Source: Clostridiales bacterium
Lineage (GTDB): Bacteria; Bacillota; Clostridia; Lachnospirales; CAG-274
DNA length: 33,360 bases
Direction of reading: 5' to 3'
Assembly: GCA_021201395.1 (NCBI GenBank)
Contig: JAJQFB010000031.1
Span: forward strand, 1 to 33,360
The notes under the pieces were generated by a model. It ran no database searches. It saw nothing but the letters and a program-made list of their open reading frames with translations, and had not been told where the DNA came from. Below, one piece after another: positions 1 through 8,566 of the stretch. Both the position numbers and the translations under genes were made by a program. The first letter of the stretch is position 1. Each line of letters starts with the position of its first letter.

Positions 1-2
1 TT

Positions 3-1865
3 AAAGCTCTTCACACCGCAGGCCTTCTGCATCTCGACATAAAGCCGTCAAATTTTCTTGTTAAATATGACAGCTATAACCGAATAGGCTCAGGTGGCAT
101 ATCCCTTTTTGATATAGACACACTGTATTCCTACGGCAGCAGTGCCTCTAAATATGCCGGAACGGAGGGCTACAGGGCACCGGAGATTCCATGCGGAAGA
201 GCCGGCAATTTTTCCGATATTTATTCAATAGGGGCAATGCTTTTTAATGCCGCGGTTATTTCAAAGGATATTCCCGATGGTCTTTACAGGGATAAATATT
301 ATAAAGACATTGACCGTCTTGTACGCTGTTCGGAGCTGATTAAGGGTTCAGAGTCAAATTCCGATGTCTATCTTATGGCAAGGATTGCAAATATACTTAA
401 AAAATGTCTTGCGAAAAAACCTGAAAACCGCTATGAAAGCTGCAGCAGTCTTATATCCGATTTAAATAAGGCTATTGTAAGAGCCGAACAGCACTCCGTT
501 GCACCGGGGCTCATCGGTCAAAATAAAAAGCTTGCTATTATAGATGCAAACGAAAGGGGAATAAACGACCCTAAGATTGTAATACAAAAGCTTCTGTATG
601 ACCGCCCCCTTTATGATGCCGTTTCCGATGGTTCAATGGAAATAAATGTTTTGACTGTGGGTTCGGGAACCTACGGCCAGAAATTTATAGATATTTGTTT
701 GCAGGCAGGGCAGATGAAAGATATTTCTCTTTGCATTACCGCTGTTTCCGATAATGCAGAAGAGGACAGAAGCAACTATCTCAGATTCAGGCCGGCCGTA
801 AGCAAATTTGTTGATGTCTGCGGAGCAGCACCCCGGGAAGGCAAACAGACCTATGGGAAATTGAGGTTTTTGCCTATTCCCACGACTGAAAGAGCAGCCG
901 AAAAAACAGTAAGCTTCAAAAGAGGCGGCTCAGCCGGAATAAAGGAGGAAAACAGGGCGTTGGTTTCGGCCCTTATATCCCAAGGAGAAAAAAGACCCTT
1001 TGACTATATATTTATAGCATTGGGAGACGATATGCTGAACAGAAGAACAGCCCTGCTGTTTGCGGAGGAAATCGAGGCAAAGTGGGGAAGGGAAAGAAAC
1101 TGCCCCGTGTGCTATATAAGCGAAAGGACAAGAAAAGCCGGCAGAAAAGGCCTATGGCCCTATCCCGTCTGCATAAATCAAAAAATTACAGAGGATACTA
1201 TTGACCCAAGGCTCAGACAGATGGCATTTAATACCCATATTTCATGGGAAAGCTCTCTTAATATGGATATAAGCAAAGCCTTTGAGAAATTTTGCGAAAA
1301 TAAATATGAGTATTCCTCCTCGTTGGAATATGCATTGTCAATTAAGTATAAGCTGTACAGTATAGGCATAAAAACAGAGGACACCGATGAAGCGGCGGAG
1401 ATTTTTTCAAGAGAGATTTTGGAGAAACGGTTAACAGATAAGGAGGCCGAAAGGCAGTTTAACGCTCTATCGGCTCTGGAACATCGGCGCTGGGTTGTAA
1501 GTCTTATTACAGAGGGGTGGACTCCGCCTTTAGACGAATCCGGCAAGTTAAGGCTTAAAACCTGTATTGAAAACGGAGCAGTAAGAAATGAAAGAGACCA
1601 TACACACCCCTGTATTGTTTTCAGTACGGAGGAAGCGCCCCTAAACGGAGAGGGCTATGCCGCAGAGAACCGCAGAAAATGGGGCGAGGGCGATATAGAC
1701 TTAAACCTTGACGATCTTGACCGTATGTCTGTAGAGCTGCACAGGCTTTTCAGAGCCGAAGCAAAGCGGTTTAAGAAAACAAACCCCATGCAGGGAAAGG
1801 ATATAACGGCTGTAGAACAGCTTGTTTTCGGAAAGGACGAGGAGGTTATCCGCACATTTGAGTAG
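3..1865 (+). CDS. Protein kinase with Rossmann (TrkA-N-like) and RyR-like domains, 5' partial, ends at an in-frame amber
   Basis: The frame is open from the window edge, so the gene starts upstream and the ATG at 237 is internal. The first 75 codons carry the catalytic half of a Ser/Thr kinase: HLDIKPSNFLV (catalytic loop, HLD in place of HRD), FDID in the DFG position, GTEGYRAPE, then SDIYSIGAMLF. Roughly the first 110-130 residues of the kinase lie outside. After the kinase comes a Rossmann-like region starting VLTVGSGTYGQ (about base 650) with a later strand YIFIALGDD (about 1010). A RyR-like block follows, with ALEHRRWVVSLITEGWTPP (about 1470) and a downstream DHTHPCIVF. RyR/TrkA-N pairings are known from bacterial nucleotide-sensing conflict systems. 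The TAG at 1863-1865 is not a natural end: the same frame stays open through the next 1.9 kb. Kinase call is strong; the RyR and Rossmann calls are from motif memory. Confidence 0.75.
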   Translation, partial: KALHTAGLLHLDIKPSNFLVKYDSYNRIGSGGISLFDIDTLYSYGSSASKYAGTEGYRAPEIPCGRAGNFSDIYSIGAMLFNAAVISKDIPDGLYRDKYYKDIDRLVRCSELIKGSESNSDVYLMARIANILKKCLAKKPENRYESCSSLISDLNKAIVRAEQHSVAPGLIGQNKKLAIIDANERGINDPKIVIQKLLYDRPLYDAVSDGSMEINVLTVGSGTYGQKFIDICLQAGQMKDISLCITAVSDNAEEDRSNYLRFRPAVSKFVDVCGAAPREGKQTYGKLRFLPIPTTERAAEKTVSFKRGGSAGIKEENRALVSALISQGEKRPFDYIFIALGDDMLNRRTALLFAEEIEAKWGRERNCPVCYISERTRKAGRKGLWPYPVCINQKITEDTIDPRLRQMAFNTHISWESSLNMDISKAFEKFCENKYEYSSSLEYALSIKYKLYSIGIKTEDTDEAAEIFSREILEKRLTDKEAERQFNALSALEHRRWVVSLITEGWTPPLDESGKLRLKTCIENGAVRNERDHTHPCIVFSTEEAPLNGEGYAAENRRKWGEGDIDLNLDDLDRMSVELHRLFRAEAKRFKKTNPMQGKDITAVEQLVFGKDEEVIRTFE

Positions 1866-3809
1866 TTTAAGCTCTGTCTTAAAAATATACTCAGCGGAAC
1901 AGAAGGCTATACAAGGCAATATAACCATTATGAAAGCATATTTAAGGATTCTCTCTCTAAAACAGACAAGGAGACGGAGCAGAAAATCAAGGACAGGCTG
2001 CCCTTAATCCGAAAGGCCTTTTTCCCGGTTACAGAGGCAAATTTATACCGAAATTATAAGGCATACGATGAGATTCTTGCGGAAAAGATACCCTTTATAT
2101 TGACATATCGTTTTAAACCATCTATAGCCCTGGCCTTTGAGGACGGAAAGTATCAGAACGGGCGGAATGAAGCCGTATTTGCAAATGTTGCGGCGGCTAC
2201 GGTTTTAAGCCCTCAAAGAATAAGCTTTTTGTATTATTTCGGACACAGCTCCGAAGCAAAGCCCCTTGTGCATAAGCTGTCGTCAGTGCTTAATTATCTC
2301 GGCAGCAGAAAAGTGCATTGTAAAGTGACCCTTGCGGCAGCTTTAGCGGAGAATATTGACGACAATAAAGCAAACGAGCTTTCTGATTCTCTTGAAAAGC
2401 TTAAAAACAAAGACCGCAGCGGCAATGCCGTTTTTGAGGACTACGATATTTTAAGCTGCCGTGACGAGAGTGAGGCTTCCGAGGTATTTCTTGAATATTT
2501 GAAACAGGTTAAGCCCGATCTCTATGACGGAACGACCTCTCTTTTTGACTCCGCCCTTGAAAACGGAAGATTTACGGGAGAGCTTATAAAGAGGAAGCTT
2601 CCTTATTTTGAATTTAATATGAGAGATAAGACATTTACAAAGCATATTAACTGTGATTATCTTAAATATATTAAGGACGGTTCCTACATACGGATTAACG
2701 ATATGTTTTCACTTATGAACGCAAAGGTCAGCAAATATAACTTTCCGGAATTTGCAGACGACTATGAGAAGCTGTGGAATATTTATACGGGCTGTTATTT
2801 GTCGGATAAAAATTCCCGGAGCAAAAAGTTTGAAATAGGTATTTTAAACTGGAATAATTTGTGTATGGCTTTGGAAAAATATGATGAAAACCGGAATAAA
2901 CTGGCCGAGTTTACGCTTGATGAAAAGGATAATTCTCCGCAGGAAACAATGTTTTATATCCTGCCGGATTATGTCTTTGATACGGTTAAATATATCATTT
3001 CAAAGCTTAAAGAATACGGAATTATTTCAGATGATTCAGAGGCCGTAAGCTATACAAGCGATAACTGCAAAGTAAAAATTACTGCACGCAAGAGCTTTGA
3101 AAAAGGTTTAAAAGACTTATTTTCAAATCCGCATTTTCTTATGAAATTTTACCGCACAGAGATTTCAAAAATATTATCTGACAACGGCGACATAATATTA
3201 ATACGCTACTGCAATCTTAAGGTCGAAAACGCAAATATCGACCCGAACAAAAAAGGAATAGTCAAGCCTTTACATAATGTTCTGAACAGCCTGCAGGAAG
3301 AGGGATATATATCGATGCTTGAGTGGAACGAGGACGACCCCAAACACGTAAGCTTTCTCTATTCCTCTCCGAGAATCAAAAAGCTTCTTACAACGGCAGG
3401 GGAAATTTTGGAGATATATACATATTATCAGGTGCTTAAAACGGGCTATTTCGATGATGCCGCCTGCAGCTACGAATTTGACTGGGAGGAAGGCGGAGTA
3501 AAGAACGAGTTAGACATAGTGCTGACAAAGGGGTTCAGGTCTGTTATTGCGGAATGCAAGGCTGTTTATAAGCTTGAACTGGGATTTTATCATAAGCTTC
3601 ACAGTATTGCGGAGCATTTCGGAATAGGAACGGTAAAGGTTCTTATAGGAAATACCTACAGGCGGAGCGATGAAAAAATAATGTCGGCAAATAAAATACA
3701 GCTTTCAAGAGGAGATCAGCTGAATATTATTACTGTTTCCGATGAAGCGGATATAACGGATATAGGAAACACGCTTGTTAAAATTATGAAAGATCACAAA
3801 AATTTATAA
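1866..3809 (+). pseudogene. CARF-like / PD-(D/E)XK nuclease part (Card1/DUF1887-like), cut off from the kinase part by a TAG
   Basis: This stretch is in the same frame as the kinase and has no other stop. Its first 80 codons read like coding linker (KDRLPLIRKAFFPVTEANLY), and no convincing start with a Shine-Dalgarno is seen; TTG at 2100 is the first usable codon. From about 2220 a Rossmann/CARF-like fold begins (RISFLYYFGHSSEAKPL), with DGTTSLFDSALENG at about 2530 in the place of the DUF1887 TGGTK-type loop. The C-terminus has a PD-(D/E)XK signature: NELDIVL with Asp at 3513-3515, then AECKA with Glu at 3552-3554 and Lys at 3558-3560, followed by KLHSIAEHFG. In characterised Card1-type enzymes the CARF domain binds a cyclic oligoadenylate and turns on DNA/RNA cleavage; no CRISPR array or cas gene is present here. 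Probably one polypeptide with the kinase originally. The nuclease call is good, the CARF call moderate. Confidence 0.65.
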
Positions 3810-3820
3810 GGAGAGATGTG

Positions 3821-4374
3821 ATGAGATATGCAGTTAAAATACCCCGAAAAATAAGGGCTTACCGCTTAGGTGATAAAAGTAAAGCAGAGCTTGAGCTGAT
3901 TAGAGAGGGGGCCATAAAGCCTCTGTCCGGGGAAAGGTATGAGCTGTTTTCTCAAGAAGCAGTAAACGGAAGGGGAGAAATTGCCCTGAAAGGAGATTGC
4001 TTTAAGGTTGATACGGTTGAGGGCAGGCACTTTCCCTATCCCAATAAAAAGGCCTATTTTGAAAAACACCACAGACAACTGTATGAGGATTACTATGAAA
4101 CAGTAAACAGCCCCGTGGGTGTATGGCAGTTTGGGGACGATATGTGCAATGAGGTTAAATTTCTCTTGGAAAACGGGAAAATGACCATAAACGAGCAGAA
4201 TGAGTATGGATATTTTAATGCGGAGCTTTGGGCGCCCCCTTGACTGCCGCCAAAGACTCTTCGGTTATATTTTATCATATTGACTATGATAGTGAGGGAA
4301 ATATAACGGACGTTGATTTTAACTTTGTAAACAGCCGGGAATTTAAAAATAATTATATTTTTTGCGGCGAATAA
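3821..4374 (+). pseudogene. Small uncharacterised partner of the kinase-nuclease gene, one-base frameshift near its end
   Basis: Starts at ATG 3821 after AAGGAGAG, 11 bases beyond the nuclease stop, so it is co-transcribed and probably co-translated with it. The first frame gives about 140 residues (KIPRKIRAYRLGDKSKAELE, then YELFSQEAVNGRGEIALKGD, GRHFPYPNKKAYF) and stops at TGA 4241. The frame shifted by -1 continues without a break to TAA 4372-4374 (TAAKDSSVIFYHIDYDSEGN and onward to YIFCGE). Restoring one G to the GGG run at 4230-4232, or one C to the C5 run at 4235-4239, gives a 184-residue protein reading through LWGAPL or LWAPPL. It has no signal peptide or membrane segment and is rich in aromatic and charged residues. 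I cannot assign a function; position suggests a regulator or accessory subunit of the upstream system. Confidence 0.6.
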
Positions 4375-4408
4375 CAGAATATAGAAAATATGTATAACCT
4401 ACGGTATT

Positions 4409-4452
4409 CCGAGGCGGCGGAAGCAGAAATGCTTTTGCCCCTCGGTTTTTTT
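4409..4452 (+). terminator. Strong rho-independent terminator closing the kinase-nuclease operon
   Basis: CCGAGG at 4409-4414 pairs with CCTCGG at 4440-4445. The inner part continues as GGC/GCC, two G-T pairs and AAGCA/TGCTT around a GAAA tetraloop, and seven T residues follow at 4446-4452. It lies 35 bases after the restored stop of the partner gene. Confidence 0.85.
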
Positions 4453-4500
4453 CACCCCTTTTTATAACGAAAAGAGACCGCTTATAATAAGCATTGTAAG
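4453..4500 (+). promoter_or_regulatory. Intergenic module copy A (CACCCC ... TATAAT ... TGTAA) before the first exported protein
   Basis: CACCCC at 4453-4458 is followed after 24 bases by TATAAT at 4483-4488 and then TGTAA. The same elements at the same spacing (within one base) occur upstream of the genes at 6322 and 6803. There is no TTGACA-like -35, so CACCCCT may mark a regulator or alternative sigma site. Reading TATAAT as the -10 is inference. Confidence 0.5.
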
Positions 4501-4537
4501 ATAAACGAAAGGTTCTCTGAAAAAGGAGGTATATAAA

Positions 4538-5612
4538 ATGGCAAAAATTATGAATAAATTCACGGCAATTTTAACGGCAGGGTTTACGGCTTTTTCGTCT
4601 GTGGGGGTGTATGCGGCGGACATAGAGGCTTATCACAATACGAATATCGAGGCTTCGCAGGAAGAAAATATGCCTGCCGAAGATTACGGTATTGAAGAAG
4701 GAGCAGGAAATCCGAAAGATATGCCTGTTAAGCCCTATAATCAGCCGGATGGCAAAAGCTTTGACGATCACGGCGGAGCCGAAGAAGAAAGACGAATCGA
4801 TACCGAACCCAAAGAAAAAGGCGAAGATGAACAGACCGAGGGCGGCGGCGAAAAATCGGAAAGCGCCAATGTAAGCGTGGATATAGATAATTCAAACAAT
4901 GTGTATGTTGAAAACAACACAGGAACAATAAACATAAATATTTACAATAACATAGGCGTAAATATTGACACGGACGGCTCCGGTGAAGAATCCGATGTTG
5001 ATATTATAACATACAATCAGATTCAAATTTCTGGAGATGAAACTGCGGAGGAAACCTCGGAAGAGACAACGGAAGCTATAACCGAAGCAACAACGGAAGC
5101 CTCGGTAAAAATTACAGCCTCTTCGGGAAAATCGTCATCAAAAAGAACCTCATCCTCCTCAGGCGGAAAAAGCGTATATTTAAACACTGCAAATAAAGCG
5201 GAGGCTCAGGAAGATGAGGCCGAATATACAGAAACCGAAAAAAAGGTTGTTTGTATGACAATAGGCTCTGATTTATTAAATATAGACGGCGAAAGCACCA
5301 AAACCGATTCAGCCCCCTATATTTCGGAAAGCTGCACACTTGTTCCCCCTGAGATGTATTTCAACGGTTTTCGACGCCGAAGTGGAATGGGACAGCGAAA
5401 CAAAGACGGCTAAAATCAAAACCGAGGATACCGAAGCTGCATTTACAATAAATTCCGATAAAATGCTTATAAACGGAAAGGAACAGACCATACCCAAGGC
5501 GGCTGAAATTTCCGGCGGAAGAACCTATATTCCCCTTAGGGCTATCGGTGAGGCTCTCGGTGCAAATGTAAGCTGGATTCCCGACAGCAAGTCAATATTT
5601 ATTATTAAATAA
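4538..5612 (+). pseudogene. Exported protein with C-terminal copper-amine-oxidase-like stalk domain, one-base frameshift
   Basis: ATG 4538 follows GGAGG at good spacing. A signal peptide (KFTAILTAGFTAFSSVGVYA) leads into a long acidic, low-complexity stretch, an Asn/Ile-rich beta-like stretch (INIYNNIGVNIDTDG), a Glu/Thr-rich run and a Ser/Lys-rich run. These look like a wall-spanning stalk. From about 5230 a copper amine oxidase N-terminal-like domain begins (APYISESCTLVP). The frame breaks in the C5 run at 5345-5349: the shifted frame resumes with LRCISTVFDAEVEWDSETKT and ends RTYIPLRAIGEALGANVSWI. Removing one C gives 357 residues. As it stands, translation ends at 5413 with an unrelated tail. 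These domains usually occur in surface proteins of Clostridia and need not bind copper. Confidence 0.7.
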
Positions 5613-5630
5613 CAAAAGGAGGCTTTCAAA

Positions 5631-6197
5631 ATGAAAAAATTATTAAAAATACTGACAGTGTATATAGGCGTTTTATCGGCGGTAAGTCCCGCCTTCGGCT
5701 CGGCGAGTTTCAGCTACAGCAGCAGTAATGAAGTATCCATAAACCCCGACAGTGATTTTCAGATGGAAAATATATACTATTATTCCTCAGCGGACAAATC
5801 GGCGGAGCATACGGCGGTTTTTGAAATAGGCAAGGCATACGTAAAGGCAGACGGTGAAGCAATAATTATAGATGAGGCACCCTATATAAGTCAGGGAAGA
5901 ACTATGCTGCCCTTAAGAGCGGCGGCGGAAACCCTTAAACTGTTTGAAAACAATATAAACATAAGCTGGGACAGCGGCAGTAAAAAAGCCTCTGTAATAT
6001 ACGGCGGAAATGAAATTGTTTTTACCGCAGACAGCAAGGTGTATACGGTAAACGGAGAAAGCAGAACTATGGAGGGAGGAACACCCGAAATTACAAACAG
6101 CAGGGTATTTATAACCTTAAGAACACTTGCAGACGCAATGGAGCTTAATATAGTTTGGGATAATTCGGATAAAACAATAACCATAACGAACAGTTGA
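5631..6197 (+). CDS. Exported protein with two copper-amine-oxidase-like stalk repeats
   Basis: ATG 5631 lies after AAAGGAGG, 18 bases beyond the preceding gene, so the two are likely one transcript. The 188-residue product has a signal peptide (LLKILTVYIGVLSAVSPAFG) and a short Ser/Tyr-rich segment. Two halves of the stalk fold follow: APYISQGRTMLPLRAAAETL with INISWDSGSKKASVIYGG, then VYTVNGESRTMEGG with RVFITLRTLADAMELNIVWD. The pattern (variable, exposed strand, LPLR/ITLR helix, W-D strand) is the same as at the end of the upstream gene, so the two are paralogous at the domain level. The protein is intact and probably cell-surface or secreted. Ligand unknown. Confidence 0.75.
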   Translation: MKKLLKILTVYIGVLSAVSPAFGSASFSYSSSNEVSINPDSDFQMENIYYYSSADKSAEHTAVFEIGKAYVKADGEAIIIDEAPYISQGRTMLPLRAAAETLKLFENNINISWDSGSKKASVIYGGNEIVFTADSKVYTVNGESRTMEGGTPEITNSRVFITLRTLADAMELNIVWDNSDKTITITNS

Positions 6198-6220
6198 CGG
6201 AACACTCTTGTAATAAACAG

Positions 6221-6313
6221 GTGAGAGCTTCCGAAAGACTCTCACCCCTAATTTCCAAGCAAAGGACAGTGTTAATATAAGAATGTAAACAAAAACAACA
6301 GCTTTTAAGGAGG
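6221..6313 (+). promoter_or_regulatory. Intergenic module copy B: hairpin, CACCCCT, -10-like box, TGTAAAC leader
   Basis: GTGAGAG (6221-6227) pairs with CTCTCAC (6239-6245). CACCCC (6243-6248) is followed after 24 bases by TAATAT (6273-6278) and then a 19-base stretch at 6282-6300 that is identical in copy C. GGAGG of the next gene is at 6309-6313. Confidence 0.5.
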
Positions 6314-6321
6314 TATGCAGT

Positions 6322-6615
6322 ATGAAAAAAGGTATAATTGCCGCAATAGTTATCAGTATAATTACAGTATTGAACGCAGGAACGGCGCTTGCAGCGGTTG
6401 ACAAAACCGACATAAACAGCTTATACGGAAATGAGGCAACTGCTGTCAGCGAGGAAAGGGATATTTTGAACAGTAATATTTTCGAAGAAACGGAGATAAA
6501 GGCTTATTTAAAGAAGAATCCGAGTATAGGTTCCCTTTGCCCATACTGCGGACAGCGTCACGACAGAAGTCTTTACGGCGTAGAGCTTTACAAAAACATC
6601 TTTGTAAAAGAATAA
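6322..6615 (+). CDS. Small exported protein with a C-terminal CPYCGQRH motif
   Basis: ATG 6322 is eight bases after GGAGG; an ATG at 6315 is out of frame and too close. The 97-residue product starts with a signal peptide (IIAAIVISIITVLNAGTALA). The mature part is only about 72 residues, without recognisable domain, and ends in a short Cys motif, CPYCGQRHDRSLYG. One CxxC plus a nearby His could bind a metal or form a disulfide, but a second Cys pair for a full zinc ribbon is missing, so this is speculative. It is preceded by module copy B and belongs to the run of exported proteins. Function unknown. Confidence 0.6.
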   Translation: MKKGIIAAIVISIITVLNAGTALAAVDKTDINSLYGNEATAVSEERDILNSNIFEETEIKAYLKKNPSIGSLCPYCGQRHDRSLYGVELYKNIFVKE

Positions 6616-6676
6616 TACAAATTATGTTGAGTAAATCGCCTATGCAGGAATATAGAAGCCGCCCGGCAGGGGAAGC

Positions 6677-6792
6677 GGTGAAGCTTAAGAAAGGAGGTTT
6701 TGAAAAAGCTTCACCCCTGATTCAAAAGAAAAAGCCGGGTATATAATCAACAATGTAAACAAAAACAACAAACTATCTAACTTTTCAGGAGG
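6677..6792 (+). promoter_or_regulatory. Intergenic module copy C: hairpin, CACCCCT, TATAAT, TGTAAAC leader
   Basis: GGTGAAGCTT (6677-6686) pairs perfectly with AAGCTTCACC (6706-6715). CACCCC is at 6712-6717, TATAAT at 6742-6747, and the 19-base stretch shared with copy B at 6752-6770. GGAGG is at 6788-6792. This is the clearest copy. Confidence 0.5.
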
Positions 6793-6802
6793 TATGAAAA
6801 TT

Positions 6803-7174
6803 ATGAAAAAGAATTTAACAGCAGCTTTAATCATCAGTGCAATGACAATCTTAAACACAAGCTCGGCCTTTGCAGGAACAAACATATCCAACATAAGCTC
6901 TGCGGACATAAGCGGTTCTTATGTAGGAACAATCGTTTCACAGGAAACAAGTTCAATATCCGCGAGAGGAGGCGACATAAACATAACCGATGTGTCGGTT
7001 GACACCATAAGCGGCAGCATAGTAGACACCGGCATTTATGTAAAGTCAAAGACCATAGAGGCGGAGGGCAGAAACATAAACATAACTTCGGCAGATGCCC
7101 TCGGTGTTGACGGTTCTTTGGCTGACACTCTTGTAAACGATGTTTATAAGAGCATAAACGTCAGAAACAGATAA
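6803..7174 (+). CDS. Small exported repetitive protein of unknown function
   Basis: I choose ATG 6803 (MKKNLTAAL), ten bases after GGAGG; the upstream in-frame ATG 6794 is only one base from it. The signal peptide ends at SSAFAG. The mature part, about 100 residues, is built of loosely repeated Ser/Ile/Asp strands: NISNISSADISGSYVGT, GGDINITDVSVDTISGSIVD, GRNINITSADALGVDGSLAD. This imperfect repeat of roughly 20-40 residues resembles short beta-solenoid rungs. No catalytic motif, no Cys and no sorting signal are visible. It sits under module copy C. I do not recognise the family. Confidence 0.6.
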   Translation: MKKNLTAALIISAMTILNTSSAFAGTNISNISSADISGSYVGTIVSQETSSISARGGDINITDVSVDTISGSIVDTGIYVKSKTIEAEGRNINITSADALGVDGSLADTLVNDVYKSINVRNR

Positions 7175-7213
7175 AGGCCGAGAGAACGAAAAAGTAAAAA
7201 GGTAAAAAGCAAA

Positions 7214-7261
7214 AGGGCTTTTCGGCAGGACTCAAACAGCCGGGTCTTGTTAAAAAGCCCT
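7214..7261 (+). other. Intergenic hairpin in the exported-protein cluster
   Basis: AGGGCTTTT (7214-7222) pairs with AAAAGCCCT (7253-7261), and CGGC/GCCG pairs inside the loop. There is no T-tract afterwards, so it is more likely an mRNA processing or stability element than a terminator. Confidence 0.4.
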
Positions 7262-7299
7262 AAAGCTTAGGACATTGAAGTAAAAAAGGAGGGTTTGCA

Positions 7300-7803
7300 A
7301 TGAAGGGTTTTATGAGAAAAATTATATGTGCGGCAATTTCGGCCGCCGCTTTGGTTTCAGGCTCCTGTTCGGTTTTCGGAGGAGAAATTGATTCCTCTCT
7401 GTACTCCAAAGATTCCTCGTATATAGAAAGTTTAAACGGCAGAGTTGAATTAAGCAAGGAAACCGACATAAGAATTGAAAACGAAACCGCAGGCTCGGTG
7501 ACGACCAAAAAGGTAACGGTAAACAATCAGAAAATTTCGGGAAGCGGTGAAGCGGTTATCTCAAACAAAACAGAAACAGAATACAAAAATGTTAAGACAC
7601 CGGTTATAGTCGATTTGGAGATAGACATAAATACTCCGATCGTTTACGGAGATGACATTGATGTTACGGTAGAGAATGAATCCGAAACGACATTTGAAGA
7701 TGTTGAGGCGGCTTATATTTACAAATACGGATACAGCTATAACAATGTAATAAGCCTGCCCTATTTCGACAGCGACGGAAATATAATTTACACAAACGGA
7801 TAA
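7300..7803 (+). CDS. Small exported protein, unknown function
   Basis: ATG 7300 follows AAAAAGGAGGG. The 167-residue product has a signal peptide (IICAAISAAALVSGSCSVFG); the Cys lies inside it without a clear lipobox. The mature part is rich in Asp, Glu, Val and Thr with alternating strands (ETAGSVTTKKVTVNNQKISG, VIVDLEIDINTPIVYGDDID, VTVENESETTFEDVEAAYIY). This suggests an all-beta surface protein. It ends 13 bases before the CAP-domain gene, so the two share a transcript. No family recognised. Confidence 0.6.
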   Translation: MKGFMRKIICAAISAAALVSGSCSVFGGEIDSSLYSKDSSYIESLNGRVELSKETDIRIENETAGSVTTKKVTVNNQKISGSGEAVISNKTETEYKNVKTPVIVDLEIDINTPIVYGDDIDVTVENESETTFEDVEAAYIYKYGYSYNNVISLPYFDSDGNIIYTNG

Positions 7804-7816
7804 AGGGGGAATTAAA

Positions 7817-8505
7817 ATGACAGCAAATAATTTCAGAAAGCTGACAGGTATTATAACAGCTTTAGCTATGACAGCGGTTTGTACAGGCAGCGTATTCGGC
7901 TCGGTAAGCATTACAAATTCTTCAGGCAGCAAAACAGAAATTAAGGACGGAAGCAAAACCTCTGTTGTTATAGAAAAACGAGAGCTTAGCAACGGTAAAA
8001 TATGGAGCAGCATCATATTAAACGGAGTTTTTATTCACAAGCCTTCCAAAACAGAAAGCAGAACTATAAATTCGGCAGAGGAGAGAGGTGAGGCTGAAAG
8101 CCAAGAAGAAATTAAAGGTAAAGATACAGATGAAAACATTGAATACAGCGAATATGTTTATGAAGCAGTGAAGCTTACAAATGCCGAAAGAGCAAAGTAC
8201 GGGCTTACGGAGTTTAAAATAAGCGAAAATCTCACGAAAGCAGCCCGGGAACACGCAGAGGATATGTCTGAAAACAACTATTTTCTCACATCTCGTCAAA
8301 CGGAGATACTCTTGAAGAAAGGGTCGGGGACAACAGCTATATCTGCCTCGGAGAGAACATAGCCTGCGGCTGCTCTACAGCGGAGGATGCAGTTGAGGGC
8401 TGGATGGCCTCCGAAGGACACAGAGAAAACATACTCAGCAAGGACTTCACGGAAATAGGAATAGGATATAAAAACGGATATTGGGTTCAGACTTTCGGAG
8501 GATAA
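7817..8505 (+). pseudogene. Exported CAP (SCP/PR-1-like) domain protein, one-base frameshift inside the domain
   Basis: ATG 7817 follows AAGGGGG. Signal peptide (LTGIITALAMTAVCTGSVFG), then a charged linker and, from about 8155, a CAP domain: VKLTNAERAKYGL, LTKAAREHAEDMSENNYF. In the annotated frame the protein ends at 8362 after a nonsense tail. The -1 frame from about 8284 continues perfectly: SHISSNGDTLEERVGD, LGENIACG, AVEGWMASEGHRENIL, IGIGYKNGYWVQTFGG, stop at 8503-8505. One T missing from the T4 run at 8281-8284 explains it; adding it back gives 229 residues with a complete CAP domain and its conserved His/Glu positions. Bacterial CAP proteins are secreted, with poorly known roles in envelope or host contact. 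Confidence 0.75.
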
Positions 8506-8566
8506 ATTGAACCAAAGAGAAAATATAAGAAAGAAAACAATAAATAAACAGCATAGAGAAACCTTT

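Noticed and set aside
1863..1865. Genome-wide reading of UAG as an amino acid
   Set aside because: gmk, priA and the pectate lyase end properly at TAG, so UAG works as a stop here.
2100..3809. Card1-like nuclease as part of a type III CRISPR system
   Set aside because: No repeat array and no cas gene is visible, and the frame is continuous with a kinase instead.
4235..4239. Programmed -1 ribosomal frameshift at the C5 run
   Set aside because: There is no X-XXY-YYZ slippery heptamer of the usual kind, and the neighbouring genes show similar one-base losses and gains, so a lesion or error is simpler.
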